A program made the translations under genes and the position numbers. Under the pieces are notes generated by a model. The model was not told where the DNA came from. It saw nothing but the letters and a program-made list of their open reading frames with translations, and did no database searches. From assembly GCF_030409715.1 (NCBI RefSeq), contig NZ_JAUFQI010000001.1:985001-1049000 (forward strand): a DNA stretch of 64,000 nt, in the 5' to 3' direction. How positions within the stretch are numbered: the stretch's first letter is position 1; every line of letters begins with the position of its first letter. The stretch comes from Reinekea marina (lineage in GTDB: Bacteria; Pseudomonadota; Gammaproteobacteria; Pseudomonadales; Natronospirillaceae). Positions 26,720 through 37,479 of the stretch are shown in pieces.

Positions 26720-28147
26720 ATGTCCACACCCTTACCCACAGCGTCTTTTGAGCACGTAAATGAGCAGTTTTCGGCGTTAAAACGTGCCTATGCCACTTCG
26801 CCTTACCCGAGTGTGTCTATTCGAAAACAACGCTTACTTAAGTTAAAAGCATTGATTTTGGAGAACCAAGACGCACTGATTGAGGCGATTTCAACCGATT
26901 TTGATGGCCGTGCTTATAACGACACACGCATTGGTGAAATTTTGCCCAGCATGATGGCGATTAATGATGCGCTAAAGCACTTGAAGCGTTGGGCTGCACC
27001 TAAGCGTAAATTTGCGGGCCTCATTCATATGCCTGCCAGTGCAAAGGTGATTTATCAGCCTGTTGGTGTCGTTGGGGTCATTGCGCCTTGGAATTACCCA
27101 TTGCTGCTAACCGTAGCGCCAGTCGTAGGTGCTATTGCGGCAGGAAATGTGGCATTGGTCAAGGTTTCTGAATTTACGCCGGCCTTTGGCGCGTTAATGG
27201 AATCGCTGGTGCGAAAATATTTTGCGGCATCAGAACTGCGCATCGTAAATGGCGAAGTCGATATAGCCCAAGCTTTTTCAGAGTTGCCTTTTGATCACCT
27301 ATTGTTTACGGGTTCTACTACAGTTGGCAAGCACATCATGCGTGCCGCCAGTCAGAACTTAACTCCAGTGACGCTAGAGTTGGGCGGAAAAAGCCCGGTC
27401 GTTATCGATAAATCGATCCCCGTTCGCGAAGCGGCGGCTAGGTTAGTGTTTCCGAAGTGCGTGAATGCAGGTCAAACCTGCGTAGCACCAGATTATGTAC
27501 TTTGCCCGACAGATCGTATTGACGAATTTGTTCAGCATTTCTTGGTGGAAGCACGTCGACAGTACCCAAATGTCGCCGATAACAATGACTATACTTCAAT
27601 CATCAATGAACGACAGCGTGCGCGATTAGTGGGCTATGTAGAAGAAGCGTTGGCGCGCGGTGCAGCGCTGCACATAGCGGGTGACAGTGAAAATTTAGCG
27701 GATTATGGAACCAAGCTGCCACCGATGTTGTTGACGGGTGTTCCAGACGATTGCGCTGTAATGCAAGAGGAGATCTTTGGTCCACTTTTACCTGTAGTCG
27801 GTTATGAATCCTTAGCCGAAGCCACTCAATACATTAATGACCGACCACGGCCGCTTGCTCTGTATGTGTTTGGCTATGATAAGTCTTTGAAACCGGTTTT
27901 TGAACAACAAACTCACAGTGGTGGGCTTGTGTTTAATGAAGCTATGGTCCAAGTCACCATGGATAATCTCCCCTTTGGAGGTATTGGGCACAGCGGAATG
28001 GGGCATTATCACGGTTATGATGGTTTTCAAACGTTTTCCAAGGCCAAGCCCGTGGTAAGCAAGGGCCGAATCAATAGCCTACAATTATTCTATCCACCCT
28101 ATAAAAATTGGCTTGTGTCATCAATTATGAGGATTTTTGGTCGTTAA
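26720..28147 (+). CDS. aldehyde dehydrogenase, coniferyl-aldehyde-dehydrogenase type
   Basis: NAD(P)-dependent oxidation of an aldehyde to its acid. 475 aa; the sequence belongs to the class-3-like branch with ALDH3 and bacterial coniferyl aldehyde dehydrogenases. Motifs: VGVIAPWNYPLLL, the glutamate-bearing LELGGKSP, the catalytic cysteine in NAGQTCVAPDY, and EEIFGPLLP. A C-terminal hydrophobic stretch (LFYPPYKNWLVSSIMRIFG) resembles the membrane-proximal tail of ALDH3 enzymes. The natural substrate cannot be told from sequence, so a calB symbol would be a guess. Followed by coaD after 57 bp. Confidence 0.9.
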   Translation: MSTPLPTASFEHVNEQFSALKRAYATSPYPSVSIRKQRLLKLKALILENQDALIEAISTDFDGRAYNDTRIGEILPSMMAINDALKHLKRWAAPKRKFAGLIHMPASAKVIYQPVGVVGVIAPWNYPLLLTVAPVVGAIAAGNVALVKVSEFTPAFGALMESLVRKYFAASELRIVNGEVDIAQAFSELPFDHLLFTGSTTVGKHIMRAASQNLTPVTLELGGKSPVVIDKSIPVREAAARLVFPKCVNAGQTCVAPDYVLCPTDRIDEFVQHFLVEARRQYPNVADNNDYTSIINERQRARLVGYVEEALARGAALHIAGDSENLADYGTKLPPMLLTGVPDDCAVMQEEIFGPLLPVVGYESLAEATQYINDRPRPLALYVFGYDKSLKPVFEQQTHSGGLVFNEAMVQVTMDNLPFGGIGHSGMGHYHGYDGFQTFSKAKPVVSKGRINSLQLFYPPYKNWLVSSIMRIFGR

Positions 28148-28204
28148 TTTGTTTGTCAGCGTCGCATACGTTAATATGCGCGCGCTTTTTAATGGAGCTC
28201 ATAG

Positions 28205-28687
<483 letters not shown>

Positions 28688-28717
28688 TCGACTTAACCCG
28701 CGACAAAGAGGATCTGA

Positions 28718-28975
<258 letters not shown>

Positions 28976-28981
28976 TCCCTC

Positions 28982-29015
28982 TTAAATGGACCGCCTAATT
29001 CGTCGGTCCATTTAA
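28982..29015 (+). repeat. 12-bp perfect hairpin after the ferredoxin gene
   Basis: ttaaatggaccg pairs perfectly with cggtccatttaa around a 10-base loop. No T run follows, so it is not a classical rho-independent terminator. It may protect the 3' end of the mRNA or act as a weak terminator on either strand. Confidence 0.6.
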
Positions 29016-29114
29016 ATGATCTAACCATTTGGTCAAATAAATCTACCGATTATGCAAACTGCGTGATAGCATTGGACACCGGCTTGATCAAAAGTATCCC
29101 AAACCGGAGTAGTT

Positions 29115-30155
29115 ATGCACGTTGAAAATGAAATCAAACTTGGCTTTAAAGATGTCATGATTCGCCCAAAGCGATCAACTTTAAAAAGCCGTTCGCAAGT
29201 GTCTCTCGATCGAACCTATACTTTCCGCAACAGTCAAAAAACTTGGACAGGTGTGCCCATTATTGCGGCCAATATGGACACTGTCGGTACGTTTGAAGCG
29301 GCAAAAACATTAGCCAATCATAAAATGTTAACGGCCGTTCACAAGCACTACAGTGTTGAGCAATGGCAAGCATTTTTGTCGGAAATCAGCGATGAACAGT
29401 GTAATTACATCATGGTCAGCACAGGCACTTCGGATGCTGATTTTGCTAAGTTAAAAGAAATTCTAGCGTTAGACCCAAGACTTATGTTCGCTTGCATTGA
29501 TGTGGCCAATGGCTATTCAGAGCATTTTGTTGAGTTTTTGCGTAAAGTCCGTGCCGATAATCAAGACGTTGTTATTGTGGCCGGTAATGTGGTCACAGGC
29601 GAAATGGCCGAGGAGCTTATCATTTCTGGTGCGGATATCGTTAAGGTCGGTATTGGTCCTGGTTCTGTATGCACTACTCGAGTAAAAACGGGTGTGGGTT
29701 ATCCGCAAGTATCGGCGGTGATTGAATGTGCAGATGCCGCGCACGGTTTAAATGGCCATGTAATTTCGGATGGCGGTTGCTCTTGCCCTGGGGACGTGTC
29801 TAAAGCCTTTGGCGCCGGTGCCGATTTTGTCATGCTTGGTGGAATGTTGGCCGGGCACGATGAATCAGGTGGTGACTTGGTTGAGCAAGAAGGCAAACAG
29901 TTTAAATTGTTTTATGGTATGAGTTCCGATACGGCCATGAATAAATATCATGGCGGCGTGGCGAATTATCGAGCCAGTGAAGGGAAAACGGTTAAGGTGC
30001 CTTATCGTGGTCCATTAGAGCAAACCGTTTCCGATATTCTAGGCGGTGTTCGTTCCACCTGTACATACGTGGGTGCCGCTTCTTTGAAAGAACTTTCAAA
30101 GCGTACTACTTTTATCCGTGTACAAGAGCAAGAGAATCGAGTGTTCACTCAATAA
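29115..30155 (+). CDS. guaC: GMP reductase
   Basis: Converts GMP to IMP with NADPH, returning guanine nucleotides to the purine pool. 346 aa (E. coli GuaC has 347). The (beta/alpha)8 barrel carries the catalytic cysteine loop [11 protein letters not shown] and the [16 protein letters not shown] block. There is no CBS pair, which distinguishes it from IMP dehydrogenase. Preceded by its own spacer of about 140 bp and converges on the ynjF-like gene. Confidence 0.97.
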   Translation: MHVENEIKLGFKDVMIRPKRSTLKSRSQVSLDRTYTFRNSQKTWTGVPIIAANMDTVGTFEAAKTLANHKMLTAVHKHYSVEQWQAFLSEISDEQCNYIMVSTGTSDADFAKLKEILALDPRLMFACIDVANGYSEHFVEFLRKVRADNQDVVIVAGNVVTGEMAEELIISGADIVKVGIGPGSVCTTRVKTGVGYPQVSAVIECADAAHGLNGHVISDGGCSCPGDVSKAFGAGADFVMLGGMLAGHDESGGDLVEQEGKQFKLFYGMSSDTAMNKYHGGVANYRASEGKTVKVPYRGPLEQTVSDILGGVRSTCTYVGAASLKELSKRTTFIRVQEQENRVFTQ

Positions 30156-30182
30156 TATTCTTAGTGTGAGCGCATCGCTTAT

Positions 30183-30806
30183 TTAGGCTTTGCGCTCTTG
30201 TTCGGTTAACGTAAAAACACCGCTACGAACCCTGATCACCGTTGTTACCGCACACAGACCAGCAAAAATCCACGCAAATATTGCGAAATGCATCGGCCAT
30301 ATACACATCAGCACAAAGAAGGCGATGGTTTCGGTCCCCTCTGTTATACCGTTCAAGTAATAAAAGCCTTTACTAGGGTAAGTCATTGAGGATAATTGTC
30401 GACGTTCTGCAAAAATAGCAAAGGCTAAAAAACTAGCCCCCGTACCCATAAAAGAAAATATCAAGGCGCTAGCAGCAAGCGCATTAGCGTCTGGGTTTGC
30501 CAAAGCGAAGCCAAAAACAATGCCAGAGTAAAAGATAAAATCCAACACAATGTCTAAAAACGCTCCGGTGTCGGTCGCAGATTGTAATCGAGCAAGCTCA
30601 CCGTCTAATCCATCGGCTAAGCGATTTAATACAAGAGCCACAAGCGCCCAGTTATAGTGTTCAAAGGCGAGCAAAGGAATACTCAACATGCCGATAAAAA
30701 AACCGGTTACGGTGACATGATTGGCCTTGATATCTAACTTGTTTAACAGCTTAGCTGTGTTACCGAGCGCAGGTTTTATTAATTTTAAGGACCAACGATC
30801 AAGCAT
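30183..30806 (-). CDS. CDP-alcohol phosphatidyltransferase family protein (YnjF-like)
   Basis: Integral membrane enzyme of 207 aa. It has the CDP-alcohol phosphotransferase motif D-x2-DG-x2-AR-x8-9-G-x3-D-x3-D, seen as ADGLDGELAR then GAFLDIVLD near residues 64-90, followed by several transmembrane helices. The alcohol substrate is unknown. It overlaps the ABC ATPase gene by eight bases. The order transporter ynjB-ynjC-ynjD then ynjF matches the E. coli ynj cluster, although E. coli also has ynjE. Confidence 0.88.
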   Translation of the reverse strand: MLDRWSLKLIKPALGNTAKLLNKLDIKANHVTVTGFFIGMLSIPLLAFEHYNWALVALVLNRLADGLDGELARLQSATDTGAFLDIVLDFIFYSGIVFGFALANPDANALAASALIFSFMGTGASFLAFAIFAERRQLSSMTYPSKGFYYLNGITEGTETIAFFVLMCIWPMHFAIFAWIFAGLCAVTTVIRVRSGVFTLTEQERKA

Positions 30807-31437
30807 AGTGGCTCTCCAATATCAACGTGGTACTGCCTTCGGGTACATCTTCTTTATCGTGAGTTACCAGTAAAGCTGGAATATTGTACGACTGTATTTG
30901 TTCAAACACTCGCTCTCTAAACTGTGCTCTCAATTCAGTGTCTAGTTTTGAAAAGGGTTCATCTAATAAAATGAGACTGGGATTAGAAAGTAAAGTGCGA
31001 AGTAAACTGACACGAGCGCGTTGACCTCCAGAAAGTGTCGAAACATCGCGATGTTCAAACTTTTCTAATCCTGAAGTCATCAGGGCTTGGTGAACTCTGT
31101 CCAGTTTCTCTTTCTTATTCATACTCGCCGGTAGGCCAAAAATTAAATTTTCGCACACATCGAGGTGAGGGAAGAGCAAGTCATCTTGAAAGAGAATGCC
31201 AACACCGCGCTTTTCTATCGCGACGCCTTTCAACGATTGATCATTTAAGATGAGATCGCCATGCATTTGAAAATTACCCGCGAGAGTACCTGAAATGGCC
31301 GCCAGTAAGGTTGACTTGCCTGAACCACTTGGGCCCATTACAGCCGCAATTTCACCATTTGCAACGGTTAAGTTTAACGCATCAAATAACGGTTTTTGAT
31401 TCAAGTGGATGGTCAATTGCTTAATGATAAATGACAT
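30799..31437 (-). CDS. ynjD: ABC transporter ATP-binding protein (YnjD-like)
   Basis: ATPase of a binding-protein-dependent importer. 212 aa, short for the class. Walker A is GPSGSGKSTLL, the signature is LSGGQRARVSLLRTL and Walker B is LILLDEPF; a histidine follows in VTHDKED. Located between the permease gene (8-bp gap) and the ynjF-like gene (overlapping). Confidence 0.92.
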   Translation of the reverse strand: MSFIIKQLTIHLNQKPLFDALNLTVANGEIAAVMGPSGSGKSTLLAAISGTLAGNFQMHGDLILNDQSLKGVAIEKRGVGILFQDDLLFPHLDVCENLIFGLPASMNKKEKLDRVHQALMTSGLEKFEHRDVSTLSGGQRARVSLLRTLLSNPSLILLDEPFSKLDTELRAQFRERVFEQIQSYNIPALLVTHDKEDVPEGSTTLILESHYA

Positions 31438-31444
31438 AGGTATC

Positions 31445-33172
31445 CTATTCAGTATGGCTCATCGATCGATGTTGTCTAAATCGAATGGCCGGTATAACAA
31501 TAGCGAGTGTAAAAATGGCAAGCGGCAGTAATTGTTGCCACATAGCCAAAACCGCTATCATTCTTCGGTTGCTGCCCGATGTCATCGCAACGGCTTCTGT
31601 TGTGATGGTAGCGTAGTGGCCGGCCCCCACAAAAAGAGTCGGTAAATATTGCGCAATGGAGACAGAGAATCCAATAGCGAACGCATAGAGAATTGGGCGT
31701 AGCAACATGGTAAATTTAATTTTGAAGTAAGCGCGAATGGGTTGCCCCGATAATGACTTAGCGATGTAGCTATAGCGATCGTCATAATTTCGATAAGGCT
31801 CACTCAAAGTTAAAAACACATAAGGTATAACAAACACTAAGTGAGACCAGAGCACCGCCAACCAGTGCCCATCTAAATTTAGGTAAATTAGACTCACTTG
31901 AAACCCAAATAAGAAAGCAACTTGTGGCACGAGCAACGGTAAATAAAGCCAAAGTAATAGCCAGCTAGAGTTGATATTGTGACTATATTTATAGCGCAGC
32001 CGTACCTCGTTTTCTAAGGCTAATAAACAGAGAATCACGGCGAGCACAGCTGAGCATAGTGCTATTGAAAAGGTTGTTGTTAGCGTTTCTGATAGGCGAT
32101 CAAAGGACCTTAGCCAAGAAGTGTTGGTCAGAGCGCTAGGAAAAATGTCTGGGTACCGCCATCGTTGTGCAATGCTCCATAAAAAAGTTACCGTCAACGA
32201 AAAAAAGTAACTGACAGTCAGCATCAGCAGCGTTGTCATCGACAACCCAAAGAGTATTTTTTGAGGGGCTTTACGACGGTTTCCTTTGGCTAACTGTCGA
32301 GACCTTAGCTTTGTTAAAAGCTGCTCAATTATTCGAACCCCAAGTAAACAAACGAGCACTAAAATTAATAGTGCACTTGCCCCGACAGCGCCTAAAAACC
32401 GATGCGATAAGTCGGCATCTGTAAATAAGCGCGTGATCATAACCGCGGCCGTGGGCGGTGCCGTTGGTCCTGCGATTATCGAAATATCGACCACCGATAA
32501 TGAATACGCAATGACCGAATAAAAAGGTAGCCTCAGTCGCTGGTATAACTGTGGAAATAGTAGCCATGTCCAGGTAAATACCTTGGAGTACCCTAGGCTA
32601 GCCCCTAGCCAAAGTGTTTTAGAAACCTTTAGCGTTGGTAAAGTGGCTAAGGCCATAAACAATAAAAACGGAGTTTCCTTTAATAATAATATCAAAGTTA
32701 AGCTCAGGCCTTCACTGTCTTGTAGTGTTGTTATTATGGGAGGGCGATTAAACCATCCGGTAACCTCATGAATGGCTCTAAAAAACCACCCACTTGGGGT
32801 GATTAAAAAACCAAAGCCAATTGCGAAAGCCGCATGCGGGATTGATAAAATCGGTGCTAAAAAACGCTCTAATTTTTTAAAAATTGTTGAAGGGTATAAG
32901 CCCAGCAAAAGTATGAAGACACTCATAAGTGCCAGCAGAGAAGAAAACAACCCTGTACTAAGTGATAACCAAAATGCTTTGCCGACGCCGGGATAGTTGG
33001 TAAAGCTGATCAACGGAGTTAATGAGAACTCTGATTGCCCTAGCGCGGGTAAATAACCCGCAGCAGGCAACCAAGTGCCTAATAAACCCACAACGACAGG
33101 CCCTAAAAAGAGCCCTGCCATTAACCAAGGTGCAATAGCTATCCATGCATGGCGATTTAAACCTAATAACAT
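31445..33172 (-). CDS. ynjC: ABC transporter permease, fused double-length (YnjC-like)
   Basis: A 575-aa inner-membrane protein containing two permease halves in one chain, as in ThiP/FbpB-type importers. About 12 hydrophobic helices are visible, and the first half holds the conserved EAA-like cytoplasmic loop with GASLGYSKVFTWTWLLFPQL. The second copy of the loop is YIAKSLSGQPIRAYFKIKF. Its ATG overlaps the stop of the binding-protein gene by one base (TAATG), so translation is coupled. The substrate is not identified. Confidence 0.9.
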   Translation of the reverse strand: MLLGLNRHAWIAIAPWLMAGLFLGPVVVGLLGTWLPAAGYLPALGQSEFSLTPLISFTNYPGVGKAFWLSLSTGLFSSLLALMSVFILLLGLYPSTIFKKLERFLAPILSIPHAAFAIGFGFLITPSGWFFRAIHEVTGWFNRPPIITTLQDSEGLSLTLILLLKETPFLLFMALATLPTLKVSKTLWLGASLGYSKVFTWTWLLFPQLYQRLRLPFYSVIAYSLSVVDISIIAGPTAPPTAAVMITRLFTDADLSHRFLGAVGASALLILVLVCLLGVRIIEQLLTKLRSRQLAKGNRRKAPQKILFGLSMTTLLMLTVSYFFSLTVTFLWSIAQRWRYPDIFPSALTNTSWLRSFDRLSETLTTTFSIALCSAVLAVILCLLALENEVRLRYKYSHNINSSWLLLWLYLPLLVPQVAFLFGFQVSLIYLNLDGHWLAVLWSHLVFVIPYVFLTLSEPYRNYDDRYSYIAKSLSGQPIRAYFKIKFTMLLRPILYAFAIGFSVSIAQYLPTLFVGAGHYATITTEAVAMTSGSNRRMIAVLAMWQQLLPLAIFTLAIVIPAIRFRQHRSMSHTE

Positions 33173-34371
33173 TAATTAGCGTAACGAGCCAACCAGGCTT
33201 TTTCTAACGCTTCCACCCAACTCGTGTGTGGTTCACGTAACACTGAGCCTAATTCTTCATCTGACAAGGTTGCTTGGCCAAGAGGAAGGCTTTCGAATAA
33301 AGCTTTGTCTTCAGCGTTCAGTTTTTGCGTTGACAGTACCGTTGGGTCGCCCCAAATACTAGGGTCGGCTTTACGAGCTTGAGCGACAGGCGACATTAAG
33401 AAATTAGCTACGACCATTGCCCCTGCACTGTTGCTGGAGTTAAATGGAATAGTCACAAAGTGGGTATTCCCGATAGATCCGCCATCATGGACATAGGTTC
33501 GGATGGATTCTGGCAGCTCACCGGTTGCAATGGCGTTACTAGCGTCATTTGGGTTAAAACTGAGTGAAATATCGAGTTCACCATCATTTAATAGCTGCTT
33601 CATTTGTGGCGCGCCTGAAGCAAAGGTTTTTCCTTGACCCCACATGTGCGGGTGCAAAGCATCTAAATAATTCCAAAGTGGTGCCGTTACGGTGTCAAAA
33701 TCTGACACTGCAACCGGTGCATAGAGTGCTTCTTTATTGTCAGTTAACTCCAGTAATGCTTGTTTGATAAAGGTGGTTCCATAAAACGACGGTGGCGCAG
33801 GGTAAGTGACACGTCCTGGATTTTGTTCGGCATAATTTAGTAATTGGTTCATATTTTTAGGAGGCTGAGAAACTTGCTCTGTGTCGTACATAAAGACTAA
33901 TTGAGCCATGCCCCAAGGAGCTTCCATGTTATCGACCGATGTAGTGAAGTCGAATAAAGTAGTGGGTTTGTTTTCAGTATCAACATAGGCGTAATTTGGG
34001 AGTTTTTGCGTAAAAGCGCCTAGTAATAAACCGTTTTGTTTCATGGCTCTAAAGTTCTCGCCGTTAATCCAAACTAAATCAACAGCTCCTTCGGTAAGCT
34101 TGCCCGCGGTTTTCTCAGATAATACTTGGCTAACAACATTGCCTGTTTCTGTGACTCGAACATGCTTTAAGGTGACATCATGGCTTTTCTTAACCTGTTC
34201 TCCAGCCCATCGAATATAGTCGTTAATAGTTTCACTACCACCCCATGCATGAAAGTACACTGTTTGTCCTTGAGCTTTTTGTTCAATGTCGCTCCAGTCT
34301 TGGGCAAAAAGCGATGTTGCTGAAAACAATGTGCCGGCTATGCAAAGCTGAGCGAGAGTTTTAATGCTCAT
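33172..34371 (-). CDS. ynjB: ABC transporter substrate-binding protein (YnjB-like)
   Basis: Periplasmic binding protein of 399 aa with a clear signal peptide ending near SLFAQ. The mature start, TVYFHAWGGSETINDYIRWAG, and the later MWGQGKTFASGAPQMKQLLNDGELDISLSFNP are typical of the YnjB family of type 2 periplasmic binding proteins. The start at 34371 was chosen because it begins the signal peptide; the open frame 27 codons upstream is not conserved in character. First gene of the ynjB-C-D-F operon. The ligand is unknown; thiamine or a related compound has been proposed for similar systems, without proof here. Confidence 0.9.
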   Translation of the reverse strand: MSIKTLAQLCIAGTLFSATSLFAQDWSDIEQKAQGQTVYFHAWGGSETINDYIRWAGEQVKKSHDVTLKHVRVTETGNVVSQVLSEKTAGKLTEGAVDLVWINGENFRAMKQNGLLLGAFTQKLPNYAYVDTENKPTTLFDFTTSVDNMEAPWGMAQLVFMYDTEQVSQPPKNMNQLLNYAEQNPGRVTYPAPPSFYGTTFIKQALLELTDNKEALYAPVAVSDFDTVTAPLWNYLDALHPHMWGQGKTFASGAPQMKQLLNDGELDISLSFNPNDASNAIATGELPESIRTYVHDGGSIGNTHFVTIPFNSSNSAGAMVVANFLMSPVAQARKADPSIWGDPTVLSTQKLNAEDKALFESLPLGQATLSDEELGSVLREPHTSWVEALEKAWLARYAN

Positions 34372-34538
34372 TAAAATGTCCTTAATATTTTTGTAGAGTC
34401 GTTGCAATTTAACAAAGACTCGCAAATGATAGTAGTCATACGTTTGATACAAGACATTAGATGCGTCAAAAAGTTCCCCAGATGCGGTTAACTTAAGGGC
34501 AATACATACTGACAGTCTATTAAGGAGACATAGCCGTC

Positions 34539-37343
34539 ATGGATAAACAGCTCGCAAAAGCACTCCAAGCGATGAAATCACTCGATCAATATATTCAATG
34601 TGATCATAGTGATGCCGCCGATCGTTTATTGATGGCAAGCCCTTGGTTGTGTGACTGGCTAAAAAAACAACCCGATTGGAATCGCGAGCTTGAGTTTTTT
34701 AAGCAGGAAACCGACGCCAATGCCGAGTTAGAAGCACTTGCCAATCAATGGACGCTCGATAACGAACCGTCAGTTATGCACGATCTTCGGGTTTGGCGTA
34801 ATCGGCACATGGCTCGTTTAATGGCTCGTGATGCCTTGCAGTTGTCGACAGTGCGCGAAACAGCGAAACAAGTGAGCGATCTTGCTGACAGTGCGTTGCA
34901 ATTCGCCGTGTGGTGGGCTGAACAATTTTGGCAGCTTAAAACGGGTGCACCTGCGGTTTGTCCATTTTCTGGTGAAAGCCAGCGGCTTCATGTTATTGCC
35001 ATGGGTAAGCACGGAGCTCAAGAGCTTAATCTTTCTTCAGATATTGATTTGATTTTTGCTTATCCTTGCGAAGGGGAAACAAGTAACGGCACGCCACACG
35101 AACAATATTTTACGAGGGTAGGTCGAAAGGTAATTCAATTGCTCGATGCACGAACAGCCGATGGCTTTGTGTTTCGCGTAGATATGAGATTACGCCCATG
35201 GGGGCAATCTGGAGCATTAGCCTCAAACTTTAAAGCTCTAAACAACTATTATCTACAGCAAGGTCGTTTCTGGGAGCGCTTTGCCATGGTAAAGGCTAGA
35301 GCCGTAACAGGAACCGCAGAGTCAAAATACGAATTGGAGCAATTGTTAAGCCCATTTGTGTATCGGCGATATGTTGATTTCCAAGCCGTAGGGGCACTTC
35401 GTGAACTCAAGGTGAAAATTCAACAAGAAGTCCGTCGCCAAAATTTAGGACGAAATATCAAGCTCGGAAAAGGTGGTATTCGAGAAGTTGAATTTATTGC
35501 TCAAGTATTTCAACTGGTGCGTGGTGGCCAAGATGAATCGTTGCAAACGCGGGGAACTTGGTCCGCCTTAACGCAAATTGCAGCGTTAGAGCTTTTGCCG
35601 AATGAAGTGGTCAATCAACTCATCAATGCATACGATTTTCTGAGAGATTTAGAGCACAAAATTCAAGCGCTGCGCGATGAACAAACCCAGATGTTGCCTA
35701 CCGACGATAGCGACTTAGAGCGTTTGGCTGCAAATATGAACGAACCAAGTGTAGAAGCCTTGCTAGGTAAGTTAGAACAGGTTCGTAGCTCTGTGAATGT
35801 ACATTTTAGCAATTTGATTGCCGAAGAAGAGCCGGTGAATAAAATTTCGTCGATTGGTCCTTTTGTCGAAGCATGGCAATCTAAGGCATCTCTAACAAGC
35901 TTAAAGTGCACGCCAGAATTAACCGACCTGATAATGCAGTTTTCTGAACATCCGACCATTCAAAAACTGACCGATGAGTCGCTTCAAAATTTAGATAATT
36001 TCATGCCTATTTTATGGTATGAATTGAGTCAGTTTTCCGACGGCGACCGGCGTTTTACGATCATACGTCCCATTTTGGAAGCCATATTGCGGCGGTCATC
36101 TTATTTTGTATTGCTCTCAGAAAATCCGCAGGCCATTCGAGAGCTGGTGAAGCTAGCGCCATTGAGTTCGTGGATAACAAAGCAGTTTAAAGAAAATCCG
36201 TTTCTATTGGATGAGCTGACAGACCTAAAGAGTTTGTACCAGTTACCACGGCAAACTGAGTTGCATGATGAAATTCAGCAATTAATGTTAAGGGTTCCTG
36301 AGGATGACTTGGAGCGACAGATGGAAGTGTTACGGCATTTTCACCACGCTCGTATTCTTAGGGCGGCGGCTTGCGAAGTGACGAATCAATTGCCATTAAT
36401 GAAAATATCCGACTATTTAGCGTGGGTGGCTGAAGTAGTCGTGGATCAGGCGTTGGCGATTGTTTGGCGGCAAATGATTGCCAAACATGGCCGCCCGCTG
36501 CAAACCAATGGCGATTGGTGTGACTTCCCATTTGGCGTAATTGCTTATGGCAAAATGGGTGGGTTAGAAATATCCTATGAATCCGATTTGGATTTAGTTT
36601 TTATTCACGATGCCGACACGAACGGGCAGACCGAAGGCCCTTCTGTAATTGAGAACGTTGTGTTTATGGCGCGACTGGGGCAAAAATTGATCCACATGCT
36701 GAGCAGCAACACGCCTTCGGGGATGTTGTATGAAGTTGATACCCGATTACGACCTTCTGGAAGCTCGGGTTTATTAGTAACCAGTTTACCGAGCTTCGAA
36801 AAGTATCAGCGCAATGATGCTTGGACCTGGGAGCACCAAGCGCTAGTGCGCGCCCGATTTATTGCAGGTGATAGAAATCTTAAGCAAAAGTTCAATGCAT
36901 TGCGCCGGGATATCGTTTGCAGCAAGCGAGACCTTCCTGTTTTGAAAAAAGATATCGTAGAAATGCGTGCAAAAATGTCATCTCACCTCTCAACAAAATC
37001 TGAGTTAGAAGGCCGATGTTTTGATATTAAACATGACGCCGGTGGCATCGTCGACCTTGAGTTTATTGTTCAGTATTTGGTGTTGGCGTATGCGAATGAA
37101 TACCCTGAGCTCGCGAAGTGGTCAGACAACGTCCGCTGCATTGAGGCCTTGGCGAAACATGGCTTGATTACAGAGGGCGAAAAGGGAGATTGGATGGAGG
37201 CCTATTTGGCGCTGAGGCAAGAAGTTCATTACGCTATATTGCAAAATGAAAACAGGCAGCGGCTCATTGAAGAATTGCCGGAGACCTTTGTCAAAGCGAC
37301 ACAAACTATCGTTAATATTTGGCAAGATAAGATCATTCATTAG
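34539..37343 (+). CDS. glnE: bifunctional glutamine synthetase adenylyltransferase/adenylyl-removing enzyme
   Basis: Adjusts glutamine synthetase activity by adding or removing AMP, in response to PII and glutamine. 934 aa (E. coli 946). Two nucleotidyltransferase domains are visible: an N-terminal deadenylase half with GKHGAQELNLSSDIDLIF at 156-173 and a C-terminal adenylylating half with GKMGGLEISYESDLDLVF near 671. Both keep the aspartate pair. Starts with a good ribosome-binding site (aaggag). Followed by ilvE, the same order as in Pseudomonas. Confidence 0.98.
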   Translation: MDKQLAKALQAMKSLDQYIQCDHSDAADRLLMASPWLCDWLKKQPDWNRELEFFKQETDANAELEALANQWTLDNEPSVMHDLRVWRNRHMARLMARDALQLSTVRETAKQVSDLADSALQFAVWWAEQFWQLKTGAPAVCPFSGESQRLHVIAMGKHGAQELNLSSDIDLIFAYPCEGETSNGTPHEQYFTRVGRKVIQLLDARTADGFVFRVDMRLRPWGQSGALASNFKALNNYYLQQGRFWERFAMVKARAVTGTAESKYELEQLLSPFVYRRYVDFQAVGALRELKVKIQQEVRRQNLGRNIKLGKGGIREVEFIAQVFQLVRGGQDESLQTRGTWSALTQIAALELLPNEVVNQLINAYDFLRDLEHKIQALRDEQTQMLPTDDSDLERLAANMNEPSVEALLGKLEQVRSSVNVHFSNLIAEEEPVNKISSIGPFVEAWQSKASLTSLKCTPELTDLIMQFSEHPTIQKLTDESLQNLDNFMPILWYELSQFSDGDRRFTIIRPILEAILRRSSYFVLLSENPQAIRELVKLAPLSSWITKQFKENPFLLDELTDLKSLYQLPRQTELHDEIQQLMLRVPEDDLERQMEVLRHFHHARILRAAACEVTNQLPLMKISDYLAWVAEVVVDQALAIVWRQMIAKHGRPLQTNGDWCDFPFGVIAYGKMGGLEISYESDLDLVFIHDADTNGQTEGPSVIENVVFMARLGQKLIHMLSSNTPSGMLYEVDTRLRPSGSSGLLVTSLPSFEKYQRNDAWTWEHQALVRARFIAGDRNLKQKFNALRRDIVCSKRDLPVLKKDIVEMRAKMSSHLSTKSELEGRCFDIKHDAGGIVDLEFIVQYLVLAYANEYPELAKWSDNVRCIEALAKHGLITEGEKGDWMEAYLALRQEVHYAILQNENRQRLIEELPETFVKATQTIVNIWQDKIIH

Positions 37344-37353
37344 GCCGCTGTAA

Positions 37354-37422
37354 ATGCGTTGTGTACAGTGCAATGAACAGTTGCAAGCATTGCGGTGGAA
37401 AGGCTGTATTTGTGACTGGTGA
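37354..37422 (+). CDS. possible 22-codon mini-ORF with CxxC and CxC
   Basis: An ATG frame of 22 codons in the glnE-ilvE gap, beginning MRCVQC and ending KGCICDW. Four of its 22 residues are cysteine, like a truncated zinc ribbon. A tagg sequence lies upstream at weak spacing. It is not rich in branched-chain residues, so it does not resemble the classical ilv leader peptide. It could be chance. Confidence 0.2.
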   Translation: MRCVQCNEQLQALRWKGCICDW

Positions 37423-37479
37423 TTTTAGATCAAATTGCCTTACAATGGCTTTAATATCGCACTTATAAGAGAAAACAAC

